Notes under the pieces: generated by a model
The model's input: only the letters and a program-made list of their open reading frames with translations
Databases searched by the model: none
What the model was told of the DNA's origin: nothing
Made by a program: the position numbers and the translations under genes
Part shown: positions 41,814 through 50,043 of the stretch, piece after piece
Layout of the letters: each line of letters begins with the position of its first letter
Position numbering within the stretch: the first letter of the stretch is position 1
From: an uncultured Opitutia bacterium
GTDB lineage: Bacteria; Verrucomicrobiota; Verrucomicrobiia; Opitutales; Opitutaceae
Length of the DNA stretch: 50,441 bases
Direction of reading: 5' to 3'
NCBI GenBank assembly: GCA_903902745.1
Contig: CAIUWA010000040.1
Span: 1-50,441, forward strand

Positions 41814-43010
41814 TTATTCCGCTTTCGCTCCGGCCTTGATCCACGCGGCGATCACGGCGCGCTCCTGGTCGGTCACCTGGGTGACGTTGCCGAGCGGCAT
41901 GATCCGGGTCACGATCACCTGCTGATAGATGCGCGGCGCGTTCTTCAGTATGTCTGCCGGAGTGTGAAGTAGCACGCCGGCCGGCGGGGCCGTGATGCCG
42001 GGGAAAGTCGGTCCGGGCGAATGACAGACTGCGCAGCGTTGTCCGATGATGGCGCGAACGCGGTTGAAGTTCACCTCACCCTCGACCGGCGGCAATGGGA
42101 GCGGGTGCGGCGCGGTCCACCAGGCCGTCACCCCGAGCAGCACCGCGCCAAAGGCCGGATACTGCCAGCGGTACACGCCCTTGTGCTTCAGGTTGAAGAA
42201 ATGGCGGATCGACACGCCGGCGGCGCCGATCAGCGCGAGCACCGCCCAGCTGTGGGGATGGCTGTAAGTCGCGCCGTAATGGTTGCTGATCATCGTGAAC
42301 AGCACCGGCAGCGTGAAATAGTTGTTGTGTACGCTGCGCTGCTTGGCGCGCTGGCCGTCCCGCGGGTCGGGCGCGCGGCCCGCCCGCATGGCTTCGACCA
42401 TGCGGCGCTGCCCGGGGATGATGAGGAAAAACACGTTGGCCACCATGATCGTGCCGATGCAGGCGCCGACCTGGATATAGGCGGCGCGGCCGCCCAGCAG
42501 GTGGGTCAGGCCCCACGTGAGCCCAACCATCAGCGCAAACACCACCGGGCCCAGCGCCTTCGTCCGGCCGAGCGGCGAACGGCAGAGCAGATCGTAGACG
42601 ATCCACGACGCCACCATGCTGGCCGCGCCGACGCCGACCGCCTGCCACGCGCTTAGCGCCGCGACATTTTGGTCCACCATCATCGCCTGTGCGCGGATCC
42701 AGTAAGTCAGCACCAGCAGGGCCGTGCCCGAGAGCCACGTGGTGTAGGCCTCCCACATGAACCAGTGCAGCTTCTCCGGCAGTGCCGCCGGGGCGACGGT
42801 GTACTTCTGGGGGTTATAGAAACCTCCGCCGTGCACGGCCCACAGTTCGCCACCCACGCCCTTTTTCGCCGCGTCCGATCCGGCCGGCGGGGGCTCAATG
42901 CTATTGTCGAGCCAGATGAAATAGAACGACGAGCCGATCCACGCGATGCCGGCGATGATATGCAGCCAGCGCACCAGCATGCCGAGGAAATCGACGTAGT
43001 AGGGGTCCAT
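41814..43010 (-). CDS. puuD: Urate hydroxylase PuuD (membrane urate oxidase with cytochrome c domain)
   Basis: PuuD oxidises urate to 5-hydroxyisourate. The 398-residue protein has about eight membrane segments, beginning YVDFLGMLVRWLHIIAGIAWIGSSFYFIWLDNSI, with GELWAVHGGGFYNPQKY, and continuing SVHNNYFTLPVLFTMISNHYG. These are conserved blocks of the family. The C-terminal 80 residues form a cytochrome c domain with CAVCH (residues 326-330) and a likely axial Met371 in MPLGN, so electrons can pass to the respiratory chain. The linker (PHPLPLPPVEGE, residues about 299-310) resembles repeat-derived sequence. It follows guaD after 6 bp, so both are one operon. Confidence 0.93.
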   Translation of the reverse strand: MDPYYVDFLGMLVRWLHIIAGIAWIGSSFYFIWLDNSIEPPPAGSDAAKKGVGGELWAVHGGGFYNPQKYTVAPAALPEKLHWFMWEAYTTWLSGTALLVLTYWIRAQAMMVDQNVAALSAWQAVGVGAASMVASWIVYDLLCRSPLGRTKALGPVVFALMVGLTWGLTHLLGGRAAYIQVGACIGTIMVANVFFLIIPGQRRMVEAMRAGRAPDPRDGQRAKQRSVHNNYFTLPVLFTMISNHYGATYSHPHSWAVLALIGAAGVSIRHFFNLKHKGVYRWQYPAFGAVLLGVTAWWTAPHPLPLPPVEGEVNFNRVRAIIGQRCAVCHSPGPTFPGITAPPAGVLLHTPADILKNAPRIYQQVIVTRIMPLGNVTQVTDQERAVIAAWIKAGAKAE

Positions 43011-43016
43011 GTGGGC

Positions 43017-43487
43017 CTAATACCGCACTTTTTGCGCCAGATTGGTCCAGTCCTTAAAGGCCGTTTGTGCGGCCTCGCGCAGCAAGGGCGTCATCTTGAC
43101 CGTGCGCTTTTCGGGCGGCAGCGCGACCTGCTGGTAAATGAAGTCGTCGTCGAAGCCGATCGCGGCCGCATCGGCGCGGGTGTTGCCGTAGTAGACCGTG
43201 GGGATGCGCGCCCAATAGATCGCCGCCAGGCACATCGGGCACGGCTCGCAGCTCGTGTAGAGTTCGCAGTCGGTCAACTGGAAGGTCTGGAGATGGCTGC
43301 AGGCGTCGCGGATGGCGGTGACCTCGGCATGGGCCGTCGGGTCGTTGGCCGAGGTCACGCGGTTGTTGCCGCGGCCGACGACCTGGCCCCGGCGCACGAC
43401 GACGCAGCCGAAGGGACCGCCGCGGCCCCCGCTCATTCCCTGTTCGGCGAGCTGGATGGCTTCGCGCATGAATTGGTCCTGGCTCAT
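43017..43487 (-). CDS. guaD: Guanine deaminase (cytidine deaminase-like type)
   Basis: The enzyme converts guanine to xanthine. The 156-residue protein has the zinc motif TAHAEV (His53, Glu55) and SCEPCPMC (Cys83, Cys86) of the CMP/dCMP deaminase superfamily. FMREAIQLAEQGMSGGRGGPFGCVVVRRGQVVGRGNNRV and IYWARIPTVYYGNTRADAAAIGFDDDFIYQQ match the GuaD subgroup. The start at 43487 gives the family N-terminus; the frame to 43574 adds only repeat sequence (RTRTITRMRTMTG). puuD starts 6 bp downstream. The placing in a purine cluster supports guanine as substrate. Confidence 0.9.
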   Translation of the reverse strand: MSQDQFMREAIQLAEQGMSGGRGGPFGCVVVRRGQVVGRGNNRVTSANDPTAHAEVTAIRDACSHLQTFQLTDCELYTSCEPCPMCLAAIYWARIPTVYYGNTRADAAAIGFDDDFIYQQVALPPEKRTVKMTPLLREAAQTAFKDWTNLAQKVRY

Positions 43488-43534
43488 AAGGCGGGCATGT
43501 AGAGCAAAAGACCCAGCAGGAGGCGAGCCTGTCA

Positions 43535-43615
43535 TCGTTCTCATTCTCGTTATCGTTCTCGTTCTCCGGGTCATTTAGGGGCGAGAACGAGAACGAGAAC
43601 GAGGAACGGGAACGA
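43535..43615. repeat. GTTCTC-type tandem inverted repeat
   Basis: A run of (C)GTTCTC-like hexamers on one side (43535-43567) is mirrored by GAGAACGAGAACGAGAAC and related units (43583-43615). The two arms are about 33 bases each and would form a long hairpin. It lies in the divergent guaD/aceB region. Confidence 0.8.
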
Positions 43616-43713
43616 ATTTGGGCCAGCGGATGAAATAATTGGGACCTCATAGACATGAGTGAATAACGTGGTGACACCCGCCGTTGCGTCGGTTTGGCTC
43701 TGCGACCCCACCC

Positions 43714-45309
43714 ATGAATTCCCATCCAATCATCTCCGATCTCGAGATCCGCGGGCCAATGAATCCCGGTTATGCGGAAATCCTCACGCCCGAGGCGTGC
43801 CGCTTTCTCGCCGGCCTCGGCCGCGCCTTCGGCCCCCGCCGCGAGCAGCTGCTTGCGAAGCGCGCTGAGCGCCAGCGCGAGTTCGATGCCGGCCAGCTCC
43901 CGGATTTTTTGCCTTCAACGGCGAAGATCCGCGGTGGCAATTGGAAGGTTCCGCCGCCACCGCCCGACCTGCTCGACCGCCGCACGGAGATTACCGGCCC
44001 GGTGGAGCGCAAGATGGCCATCAACGCCCTCAACTCCGGCGCCCAATGCTGGATGGCCGACTTCGAGGATGCCAACTCGCCCACCTGGCAAAATGTCATG
44101 GAGGGCCAGATCAACATGCGCGATGCGGTCAACCGCACGATCTCCTTCACCAATGCCGAGGGGAAATCCTACGCGTTGAAGGAGAAGACCGCGACGATCA
44201 TCGCCCGCCCGCGTGGCTGGCATCTCGAGGAGAAGCACGTGTACCTCGACGGCAAGCGCTTCTCCGCCTCGCTCTTCGACTGGGGCCTCTGCTTCTTTCA
44301 CAACGCGAAGAACCTCCTCGCCCGCGGCTCCGGCCCGTATTTCTACCTGCCGAAGCTGGAGAGCCACCTTGAGGCGCGCCTCTGGAACGATGTCTTCATC
44401 CACGCCCAGGCCGCCCTCGGCGTGCCGCGCGGCAGCATCCGGGTGACGGTGCTCATCGAGACGATCCTCGGCGCCTTTGAGGCCGAGGAAATCCTCTACG
44501 AGTTGCGCGAGCACGCCTCGGGCCTCAATTGCGGCCGGTGGGATTATATCTTCAGCGTGGTGAAAAAGCTGCGCAACCGCCGGGAGTATCTCTTCCCGGA
44601 CCGCACGCTCATCACGATGACGGTGCCGTTCCTGCGCTCCTACTGCTTCCATGTGATCCAAGTCTGCCACCGGCATGGCGCCTATGCGATGGGCGGCATG
44701 GCGGCGCAGATCCCGATCCGCAACGACCCGGCGGCCAACGCCGCGGCGCTGGAGAAGGTCCGCCTCGACAAGGAACGCGAGGCCGCCGACGGCCATGACG
44801 GCACCTGGGTGGCGCACCCGGGGCTGGTCCAGACCGCACTCGACGCCTTTGCGAAACACATGAAGGGCCCGAACCAACTCGACCGTCTCCGCGACGACGT
44901 GAAGGTGGTTGCCGCCGACCTGCTCACGCCCTTCCACGGTCCGATCACCGAGAACGGCGTGCGCTGGAACATCCACGTCGGCATCCGCTACCTCGAGGCC
45001 TGGCTGGGCGGCTCCGGGGCCGAGCCGATCCACAACCTCATGGAGGATCTCGCGACATCGGAAATCTCCCGCTCGCAACTCTGGCAGTGGCTGCAGTTCG
45101 GCGCGAAGCTCGACGACGGGCGGTCCGTCACGATCGAGCTTTATGAGAAGCTGCTCGGCGAGGAACTGGGGAAGATCCGCACCGAGTATGGCGCGGCCGT
45201 GTACGACGGCGGGCACTTCAAGGAGGCGACGGAGCTCTTCATGCGCATGGTGAAGAACAAGCAGTTCGACGAGTTTCTTTCGCTGCCGGCCTATGAGCTG
45301 CTGAATTGA
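43714..45309 (+). CDS. aceB: Malate synthase A
   Basis: Malate synthase joins glyoxylate and acetyl-CoA to malate. The 531-residue product matches the A type: [141 protein letters not shown] and [10 protein letters not shown]. These contain the catalytic Arg, the Mg-binding Glu/Asp and the acetyl-CoA segments. ATG 43714 gives a start [24 protein letters not shown]. aceA (isocitrate lyase) is not adjacent. Lying between guaD and uraD, it fits use of glyoxylate from allantoin breakdown. Confidence 0.95.
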   Translation: MNSHPIISDLEIRGPMNPGYAEILTPEACRFLAGLGRAFGPRREQLLAKRAERQREFDAGQLPDFLPSTAKIRGGNWKVPPPPPDLLDRRTEITGPVERKMAINALNSGAQCWMADFEDANSPTWQNVMEGQINMRDAVNRTISFTNAEGKSYALKEKTATIIARPRGWHLEEKHVYLDGKRFSASLFDWGLCFFHNAKNLLARGSGPYFYLPKLESHLEARLWNDVFIHAQAALGVPRGSIRVTVLIETILGAFEAEEILYELREHASGLNCGRWDYIFSVVKKLRNRREYLFPDRTLITMTVPFLRSYCFHVIQVCHRHGAYAMGGMAAQIPIRNDPAANAAALEKVRLDKEREAADGHDGTWVAHPGLVQTALDAFAKHMKGPNQLDRLRDDVKVVAADLLTPFHGPITENGVRWNIHVGIRYLEAWLGGSGAEPIHNLMEDLATSEISRSQLWQWLQFGAKLDDGRSVTIELYEKLLGEELGKIRTEYGAAVYDGGHFKEATELFMRMVKNKQFDEFLSLPAYELLN

Positions 45310-45414
45310 GGGCTCCGAATGATCTGCAACCAAATACTGATTGCCTGCTGCTTACGGGGCAGCGGGGAATTGGGAGTTGGGAATTTGTAATTGGTCCGAT
45401 CCCTTCCTACACGC

Positions 45415-45927
45415 ATGCCGACTCTGGCTGAGATCAATGGAATGGATCGGGCCGCGTTCACCGCGGTGCTGGGTGGGCTGTTCGAGCATTCCCCCTGGGT
45501 GGCGGAGGAGACTTGGCCGAAAAGACCGTTCCGTGACACCGCGCACCTGCACGCCGAGTTGTGTGCAACCATGCGTGGCGCCTCGCGCGAACGGCAACTC
45601 GCGTTGATCCGGGCCCACCCCGATCTGGCGGGCCGGCTCGCCCTCGCGGGAAAACTCACGGCTGAATCCACCCGCGAGCAGGCCAGTGCGGGCCTGACCG
45701 GGATGGGCGCGGATGAATTCGCCGCGTTTCAGAAGTTGAACGACGGCTACCGCGCGCGCTTCGGTTTTCCCTTCATCATTTGCGCCCGGCTCAATGCGCG
45801 GGACGCCATCCTGGCCGCCATGCAGGCCCGGATCGGTCACACTCCGGAACAGGAAAACGCCGCCGCGCTCGCCGAGATCGAAAAAATCGCCTGGCTCCGA
45901 CTGCAGGATGTCCTGAGTCAGAATTGA
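45415..45927 (+). CDS. uraD: 2-oxo-4-hydroxy-4-carboxy-5-ureidoimidazoline decarboxylase
   Basis: UraD decarboxylates OHCU to S-allantoin. The 170-residue product has the family pattern: EINGMDRAAFTAVLGGLFEHSPWVAEETWPKRPF, then ERQLALIRAHPDLAGRLALAGKLT with the catalytic His68, SAGLTGMGADEFAAFQKLNDGYRARFGFPFIICAR and EIEKIAWLRLQDVL. ATG at 45415 is the nearest start. It precedes uraH with 92 bp between, in which a repeat pair lies (45929-46007). Confidence 0.93.
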   Translation: MPTLAEINGMDRAAFTAVLGGLFEHSPWVAEETWPKRPFRDTAHLHAELCATMRGASRERQLALIRAHPDLAGRLALAGKLTAESTREQASAGLTGMGADEFAAFQKLNDGYRARFGFPFIICARLNARDAILAAMQARIGHTPEQENAAALAEIEKIAWLRLQDVLSQN

Positions 45928-45928
45928 C

Positions 45929-46007
45929 CTCGGATTACTCGGATGGACACGGATGATCTGGATGCTACAGTGTTTTTATCCGCGTTAATCTGCGTTATCC
46001 ACGGGGA
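45929..46007. repeat. ATCCGCGG-family inverted pair between uraD and uraH
   Basis: The left arm (CTCGGATTACTCGGATGGAC..., 45929-45964) and right arm (TTATCCGCGTTAATCTGCG..., 45975-46007) face each other and form an imperfect hairpin. The right arm ends 12 bp before the uraH start codon. Confidence 0.75.
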
Positions 46008-46019
46008 ATGATTTTTCCT

Positions 46020-46364
46020 ATGCCCGCCAAACTCAGCACCCACGTCCTCGACCTCACCACCGGGAAGCCTGCCGCGGGCCTGAAAATCGAACTCTGGCGC
46101 CATGGGACCCAGCCGGCGCTGCTCAAGACGGTCGTGACCAACGCCGACGGTCGCACCGATGGCCCTCTGCTCGCCGCAGGGGAAATGGCGGTGGGCGCCT
46201 ACGAGCTTGTTTTTCACGTGCGGGATTATTTTAGCGCCCGGGGCGCCGAATGTTCCTTTCTCGACCGGGTACCGGTCCGCTTTGGCCTCGCCGATGCGGG
46301 CGCCTCGTACCACGTCCCCCTGCTCGTCACTCCCTGGGCCTACAGCACCTACCGCGGGAGCTGA
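46020..46364 (+). CDS. uraH: 5-hydroxyisourate hydrolase (HIU hydrolase, transthyretin-like)
   Basis: UraH hydrolyses 5-hydroxyisourate to OHCU. The 114-residue product is a transthyretin-related protein: [82 protein letters not shown]. The C-terminal YRGS motif and His8 are the hallmarks of the enzymatic type. ATG 46020 is chosen over an upstream ATG at 46008. It is next to uraD, and the two enzymes act in sequence after PuuD. Confidence 0.95.
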   Translation: MPAKLSTHVLDLTTGKPAAGLKIELWRHGTQPALLKTVVTNADGRTDGPLLAAGEMAVGAYELVFHVRDYFSARGAECSFLDRVPVRFGLADAGASYHVPLLVTPWAYSTYRGS

Positions 46365-46385
46365 GGCCGGGCTGAGACTTCGCAC

Positions 46386-47081
46386 ATGCCCCAGACTCCG
46401 CACATTGAGAAGCATTTCACCGCCGGCGAGGCGGTGCGCGATGTCGTCATCGGCATGTCCGACGGCCTGACGGTGCCCTTCGCCCTCGCGGCGGGCCTCA
46501 CGGGCGCGGTGTCATCGACGCACATCATCGTCACGGCCGGCCTGGCCGAGATTGCGGCCGGCTCAATCGCGATGGGGCTCGGCGGCTACCTGGCCGCCCG
46601 CAGCGATTCGGAGCACTACGCCAGCGAGCGCCGGCGCGAGGAAGCCGAGATCGTGACCATGCCCGAGGCGGAGGCCCAGGAGGTGGTCGATATCTTTCGC
46701 AGCTATGGGCTGACCGCCGAGGAAAGTGCGACGGTGGTCGCGGCGCTGCGCCGCCGGCCGCAGGACTGGGTTGATTTCATGATGCGCTTCGAGCTCGGCT
46801 TGGAAAAGCCGGAGCCCGGACGCGCCCTCCGGAGCGCACTCACGATCGCCGGAGCCTATGTGGTGGGCGGCATGATCCCGCTCAGTGCCTACTTGATTTT
46901 CGCCGATGCCCACCGCGCTCTCAATGTCTCGGTGGTGGTGACACTGGTGGCCTTGGGTGTGTTTGGCGCCATCAAGGGCCGGTTTACCGGGGTGTCATCG
47001 CTCCGTAGTGCACTGCAAACCGCGCTGATCGGCGGCCTCGCCGCCGCGGCGGCCTTCGGCATTGCCCGGGCGATCAGCTGA
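46386..47081 (+). CDS. VIT1/CCC1 family metal transporter
   Basis: The 231-residue protein has about five membrane helices. It matches the CCC1/VIT1 family: EKHFTAGEAVRDVVIGMSDGLTVPFALAAGLTGAV, IIVTAGLAEIAAGSIAMGLGGYLAARSDSEHYASERRREEAEI and later PGRALRSALTIAGAYVVGGMIPLSAYLIFADA. The conserved MSDGLTVPFALAAGL and AGSIAMGLGGYLAARS segments are family hallmarks. Members move Fe2+ or Mn2+. It lies 21 bp after uraH and 8 bp before allC, so it is in the same operon as purine enzymes, several of which use divalent metals. Confidence 0.88.
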   Translation: MPQTPHIEKHFTAGEAVRDVVIGMSDGLTVPFALAAGLTGAVSSTHIIVTAGLAEIAAGSIAMGLGGYLAARSDSEHYASERRREEAEIVTMPEAEAQEVVDIFRSYGLTAEESATVVAALRRRPQDWVDFMMRFELGLEKPEPGRALRSALTIAGAYVVGGMIPLSAYLIFADAHRALNVSVVVTLVALGVFGAIKGRFTGVSSLRSALQTALIGGLAAAAAFGIARAIS

Positions 47082-47089
47082 CACTGCCC

Positions 47090-48367
47090 ATGCCTGCCCA
47101 ATCCTTCGCCCCGTCCTCGCGCCTGCTGGCCCGCTGGCTCGACGAACTGGGTCGCGTCAGCGACGAGCGCGACCGTCTCACGCGCACGTTTCTGTCACCA
47201 GCCATGGAGCGTGCCAATGCACTCGTCGGCGGCTGGATGCGTACCGCGGGTCTTGCCGTCCGCGAGGATGACACCGGCAACATCATCGGCCGGCTGGAGG
47301 CCGACCCTGAGCCTGTCGAAGGGGCGCGCGGCCGAAAATCCAAGACCCTGCTGCTCGGGTCGCACCTCGACACGGTGCGCAACGCCGGCCGGTTTGACGG
47401 CCCTCTGGGTGTGCTGCTGCCGATCGTGGCACTGGCCGAATTGCGCCGGCGCGGCGTGGTGCTGCCCTATGCGGTCGAGGTGCTGGGTTTCTCGGAAGAG
47501 GAGGCCGTGCGCTTTTCCGGCGCCTACCTCGGGAGCAAGGCTTACACCGGCCGCTTGCGGGCCGCGGACCTGAAGTTGCGCGACGCCCGCGGCAACACCT
47601 TGCGCAGCGTGATCGAGGCGCACATGGGGACAGGAAAAAAATTCACGCCGCCGGCGCGCGCCCATGCCCCGGGCGAGCTGCTGGGCTACCTCGAGGTACA
47701 CATCGAGCAGGGGCCCGTGCTCGAGGCCGAAAATCTTTCCGTGGGTGTCGTCTCGGCCATTGCCTGCCAGCGGCGCGGTCGGCTGACCTTTCGCGGGAAA
47801 GCCGGGCATGCGGGCACGACGCCGATGAAGCTGCGCCACGATTCCCTCGCGGGGTCCGCGGAATTCGTGCTGGCGGTCGAGGCCTTTGCACGCCGCCAGC
47901 CACAGCTTGTTGCCACGGTCGGCACGATCAGCGTCGTGGCCGGTGCGGCGAACGTCATTCCCGGTGAAACGGTTCTTTCCCTCGATGTGCGGCATCCGTG
48001 GGATGCGAAATGCCATGCCGCTCAGGCCCGCCTGCTGGCGACCGCCAGGCAGATCGCCCGCCAACGTGGACTCACGGTGCAATGGCAGCCGACGATGGAT
48101 CACCATGCGGTGGCCTGTTCGCCAAAATTGACCGCGCTGCTGGGGCAGAGCGTTAAGACGGTTCAAGGACGCAATCTCCCGCTGGTAAGCGGGGCGGGAC
48201 ACGACGCGGTGGTGATGTCGACCCTGACACCCGTCGCGATGCTCTTCGTGCGGTGCCGCGGCGGCCTGAGCCATCATCCGGATGAATATGCCTCGCCGGC
48301 CGACCTGCAGGTCGCGTTGCGGGTGGTGGTGGATTTTCTGGAACGACTGGCCCGGCGGGAGAGCTGA
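47090..48367 (+). CDS. allC: Allantoate amidohydrolase
   Basis: The enzyme cleaves allantoate to ureidoglycine with release of CO2 and ammonia. The 425-residue protein is an M20-type metallopeptidase: SHLDTVRNAGRFDGPLGVLLPI (His92, Asp103), GFSEEEAVRFSGAYLGSKAYTG, EVHIEQGPVLEAENLSVGVVSAI and AGHAGTTPMKLRHDSLAGSAEF, in the order of AllC and related carbamoylases. Metal ligands are thus present. Residues 71-78 (ADPEPVEG) come from a repeat motif inserted at 47304-47323, in a loop before the SHLDTV block. An N-carbamoyl amino acid hydrolase is the alternative, but the position beside allB supports allantoate. Confidence 0.9.
   Translation: MPAQSFAPSSRLLARWLDELGRVSDERDRLTRTFLSPAMERANALVGGWMRTAGLAVREDDTGNIIGRLEADPEPVEGARGRKSKTLLLGSHLDTVRNAGRFDGPLGVLLPIVALAELRRRGVVLPYAVEVLGFSEEEAVRFSGAYLGSKAYTGRLRAADLKLRDARGNTLRSVIEAHMGTGKKFTPPARAHAPGELLGYLEVHIEQGPVLEAENLSVGVVSAIACQRRGRLTFRGKAGHAGTTPMKLRHDSLAGSAEFVLAVEAFARRQPQLVATVGTISVVAGAANVIPGETVLSLDVRHPWDAKCHAAQARLLATARQIARQRGLTVQWQPTMDHHAVACSPKLTALLGQSVKTVQGRNLPLVSGAGHDAVVMSTLTPVAMLFVRCRGGLSHHPDEYASPADLQVALRVVVDFLERLARRES
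47304..47323. repeat. CCCTGAGCCTGTCGAAGGGG motif inside allC
   Basis: This 20-base imperfect palindrome adds DPEPVEG in frame to AllC. A related motif (GTGAGCCTGTCGAACGGCTC) occurs inside the 37304-37383 intergenic element. It suggests a mobile palindromic repeat that can enter coding DNA. Confidence 0.7.
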
Positions 48368-48526
48368 TTTTCCGCGGATGGCGCGGATGGTCGCGGATTG
48401 AATGGACGGAATTAAACAGGAGGTAGCAGCCTCATTACCTCGGCTGCTACCTCAAGTGGCATGGTCCCGGCTTGGAGTGACGAAAGAGGAATTTATCCGT
48501 GTGCATCCGCGCAATCCGCGGTTAAA
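48367..48526. repeat. ATCCGCGG-family pair and GGTAGCAGC hairpin between allC and allB
   Basis: The left arm (CCGCGGATGGCGCGGATGG, 48371-48389, then TCGCGGATTG) and right arm (TTATCCGTGTGCATCCGCGC..., 48493-48520) are in inverted orientation. Between them lies GGTAGCAGC...GCTGCTACC, a separate palindrome near 48420-48453. The right arm ends about 10 bp before the allB start codon. Confidence 0.75.
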
Positions 48527-48535
48527 CGTTTTCCG

Positions 48536-49897
48536 ATGAATAACAGCCGGCTCGAACTCGTGGTGCGCAATGGACGGATGGTCACGCCCGAAGGCATCCT
48601 GCGCGCCGATTTTGCCGTGGCGCTCGGGCGTATCGTGAAGATCGCACCGAAGATCACCGAGGCGGCCGACGCGACGCTCGATGCCAAGGGGAGCTATGTG
48701 TTCCCCGGCATCATCGATGCGCACGTGCATTTCAACGAACCGGGTCGCGCGGACTGGGAGGGCCTGGCCACCGGCTCGGCCGCACTGGCGGCGGGCGGGG
48801 GCACGTGCTTCTTTGACATGCCGCTCAACTCGGAGCCCCCGGTGCTGGATGCCGCGCGGCTGCGCGAGAAGCGCGCGCTGGCGGAGGAGAAATCGTGCGT
48901 GGATTTTGCGCTCTGGGGCGGACTCGTGCCGGGCAACCTCGACAAGCTGGCCGGCCTGCGTGACGCCGGTGCCATCGGGCTCAAGGCGTTCATGTGCGAC
49001 AGCGGCATCGACAGTTTTCCGCTCGTGGACTCCGCGGTCCTCCGCGAGGGCATGAAGCGCGCGGCCAAGCTGGGCATGCTCGTGGCCGTCCATGCCGAGG
49101 ACGATGCGCTGGCGGCCAAGTTTACCGCGGAGCAGAAAGCGAAGGGTCGCCACGATGCGAAGGCCTTCCTGGCCTCGCGGCCGGTGGAGGTGGAACTGGA
49201 GGCGATTCGCGTGGCGCTTGAGCTGGCGGGGGAGACGGGCTGTGCGCTGCACATCGTCCATGTCAGCAGTCCCGAGGGCATCGCGCTCATCACCGAGGCG
49301 CGGGCGCAGCGCGTGGACGTGACGGCGGAGACCTGCCCGCATTACCTGCTGTTGAACGACAAGGATGTGGTCCGGCTCGGCGCCGTGGCCAAGTGCGCGC
49401 CGCCGCTGCGCGACGAGAAGCGCCGCGTGGCGCTCTGGGATGAACTGCGGGCGGGCAACATCCAGACGATTGGATCGGACCACTCGCCGGCGCCGCCGGG
49501 GATGAAGACATCCAAGGATTTTTTCGCGATCTGGGGCGGCATCGCCGGCTGCCAGCACGGGTTCGAGCTGCTGTTCTCGGAAACGAGCGGTGCGCTGGAC
49601 AAGGAACTGCCGCTGTTCGCGGCCGTGCTCGCGCGCAACGTGGCGCGGCGCTTCCGGGTCGACGGGCGCAAGGGCGGGCTGATCGAGGGGCACGACGCGG
49701 ACTTCACAATGGTGTCGGTCGGGGAGGAGCGGAAGATCAGCGCCGACGAGTTGTGGACGCGCCACCGCCTGAGCGCGTATGTCGGCCAGCGCAGCCGGGT
49801 GCGTGTGACGCACACGTTTGTGCGCGGCTGTGCCGCCTGGGCCGACGGCCGGCTGGCCAGCCCGGCGCCGAAAGGGCAGTTTCTCCGGCCAGTTTAG
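48536..49897 (+). CDS. allB: Allantoinase
   Basis: The enzyme hydrolyses S-allantoin to allantoate. The 453-residue protein is a cyclic amidohydrolase of the dihydroorotase/allantoinase group: DAHVHFNEPGRADWEG (His63, His65), GLKAFMCDSG with the carbamylated Lys150, VAVHAEDD (His186), HIVHVSSPEG (His242) and TIGSDHSPAPPGMK (Asp315). VTAETCPHYLLL is characteristic. ATG at 48536 is the family start; the upstream frame to 48461 only reads the repeat. It follows allC after 168 bp and precedes allE after 146 bp. Confidence 0.95.
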   Translation: MNNSRLELVVRNGRMVTPEGILRADFAVALGRIVKIAPKITEAADATLDAKGSYVFPGIIDAHVHFNEPGRADWEGLATGSAALAAGGGTCFFDMPLNSEPPVLDAARLREKRALAEEKSCVDFALWGGLVPGNLDKLAGLRDAGAIGLKAFMCDSGIDSFPLVDSAVLREGMKRAAKLGMLVAVHAEDDALAAKFTAEQKAKGRHDAKAFLASRPVEVELEAIRVALELAGETGCALHIVHVSSPEGIALITEARAQRVDVTAETCPHYLLLNDKDVVRLGAVAKCAPPLRDEKRRVALWDELRAGNIQTIGSDHSPAPPGMKTSKDFFAIWGGIAGCQHGFELLFSETSGALDKELPLFAAVLARNVARRFRVDGRKGGLIEGHDADFTMVSVGEERKISADELWTRHRLSAYVGQRSRVRVTHTFVRGCAAWADGRLASPAPKGQFLRPV

Positions 49898-49906
49898 AAT
49901 CGCTGA

Positions 49907-49984
49907 TTTTTACCGCGGATTGCACGGATTACATGGATATCGGAATTCTGTCATCCGCGACCATCCGTGTGATCCGCGGGAAAA
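49907..49984. repeat. ATCCGCGG-family inverted pair between allB and allE
   Basis: The left arm (ACCGCGGATTGCACGGATTA and on to 49937) and right arm (CATCCGCGACCATCCGTGTG and on to 49980) are nearly mirror images and would form a long hairpin. It is the third such pair among the plus-strand purine genes. A further low-complexity CTTTTTGTGTCTTC stretch follows before allE. Confidence 0.8.
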
Positions 49985-50043
49985 GAATGTACTCATCTCT
50001 TCGTGCTTTTTGTGTCTTCTATCGGCCAGTCTAAATTTATTTT

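Noticed and set aside
43535-43615. CRISPR array
   Set aside because: The repeats are degenerate hexamers in inverted arms without spacers, and no cas genes are in the window.
43915-45333. 472-codon minus-strand frame opposite aceB
   Set aside because: Antisense shadow of malate synthase with no recognisable domain.
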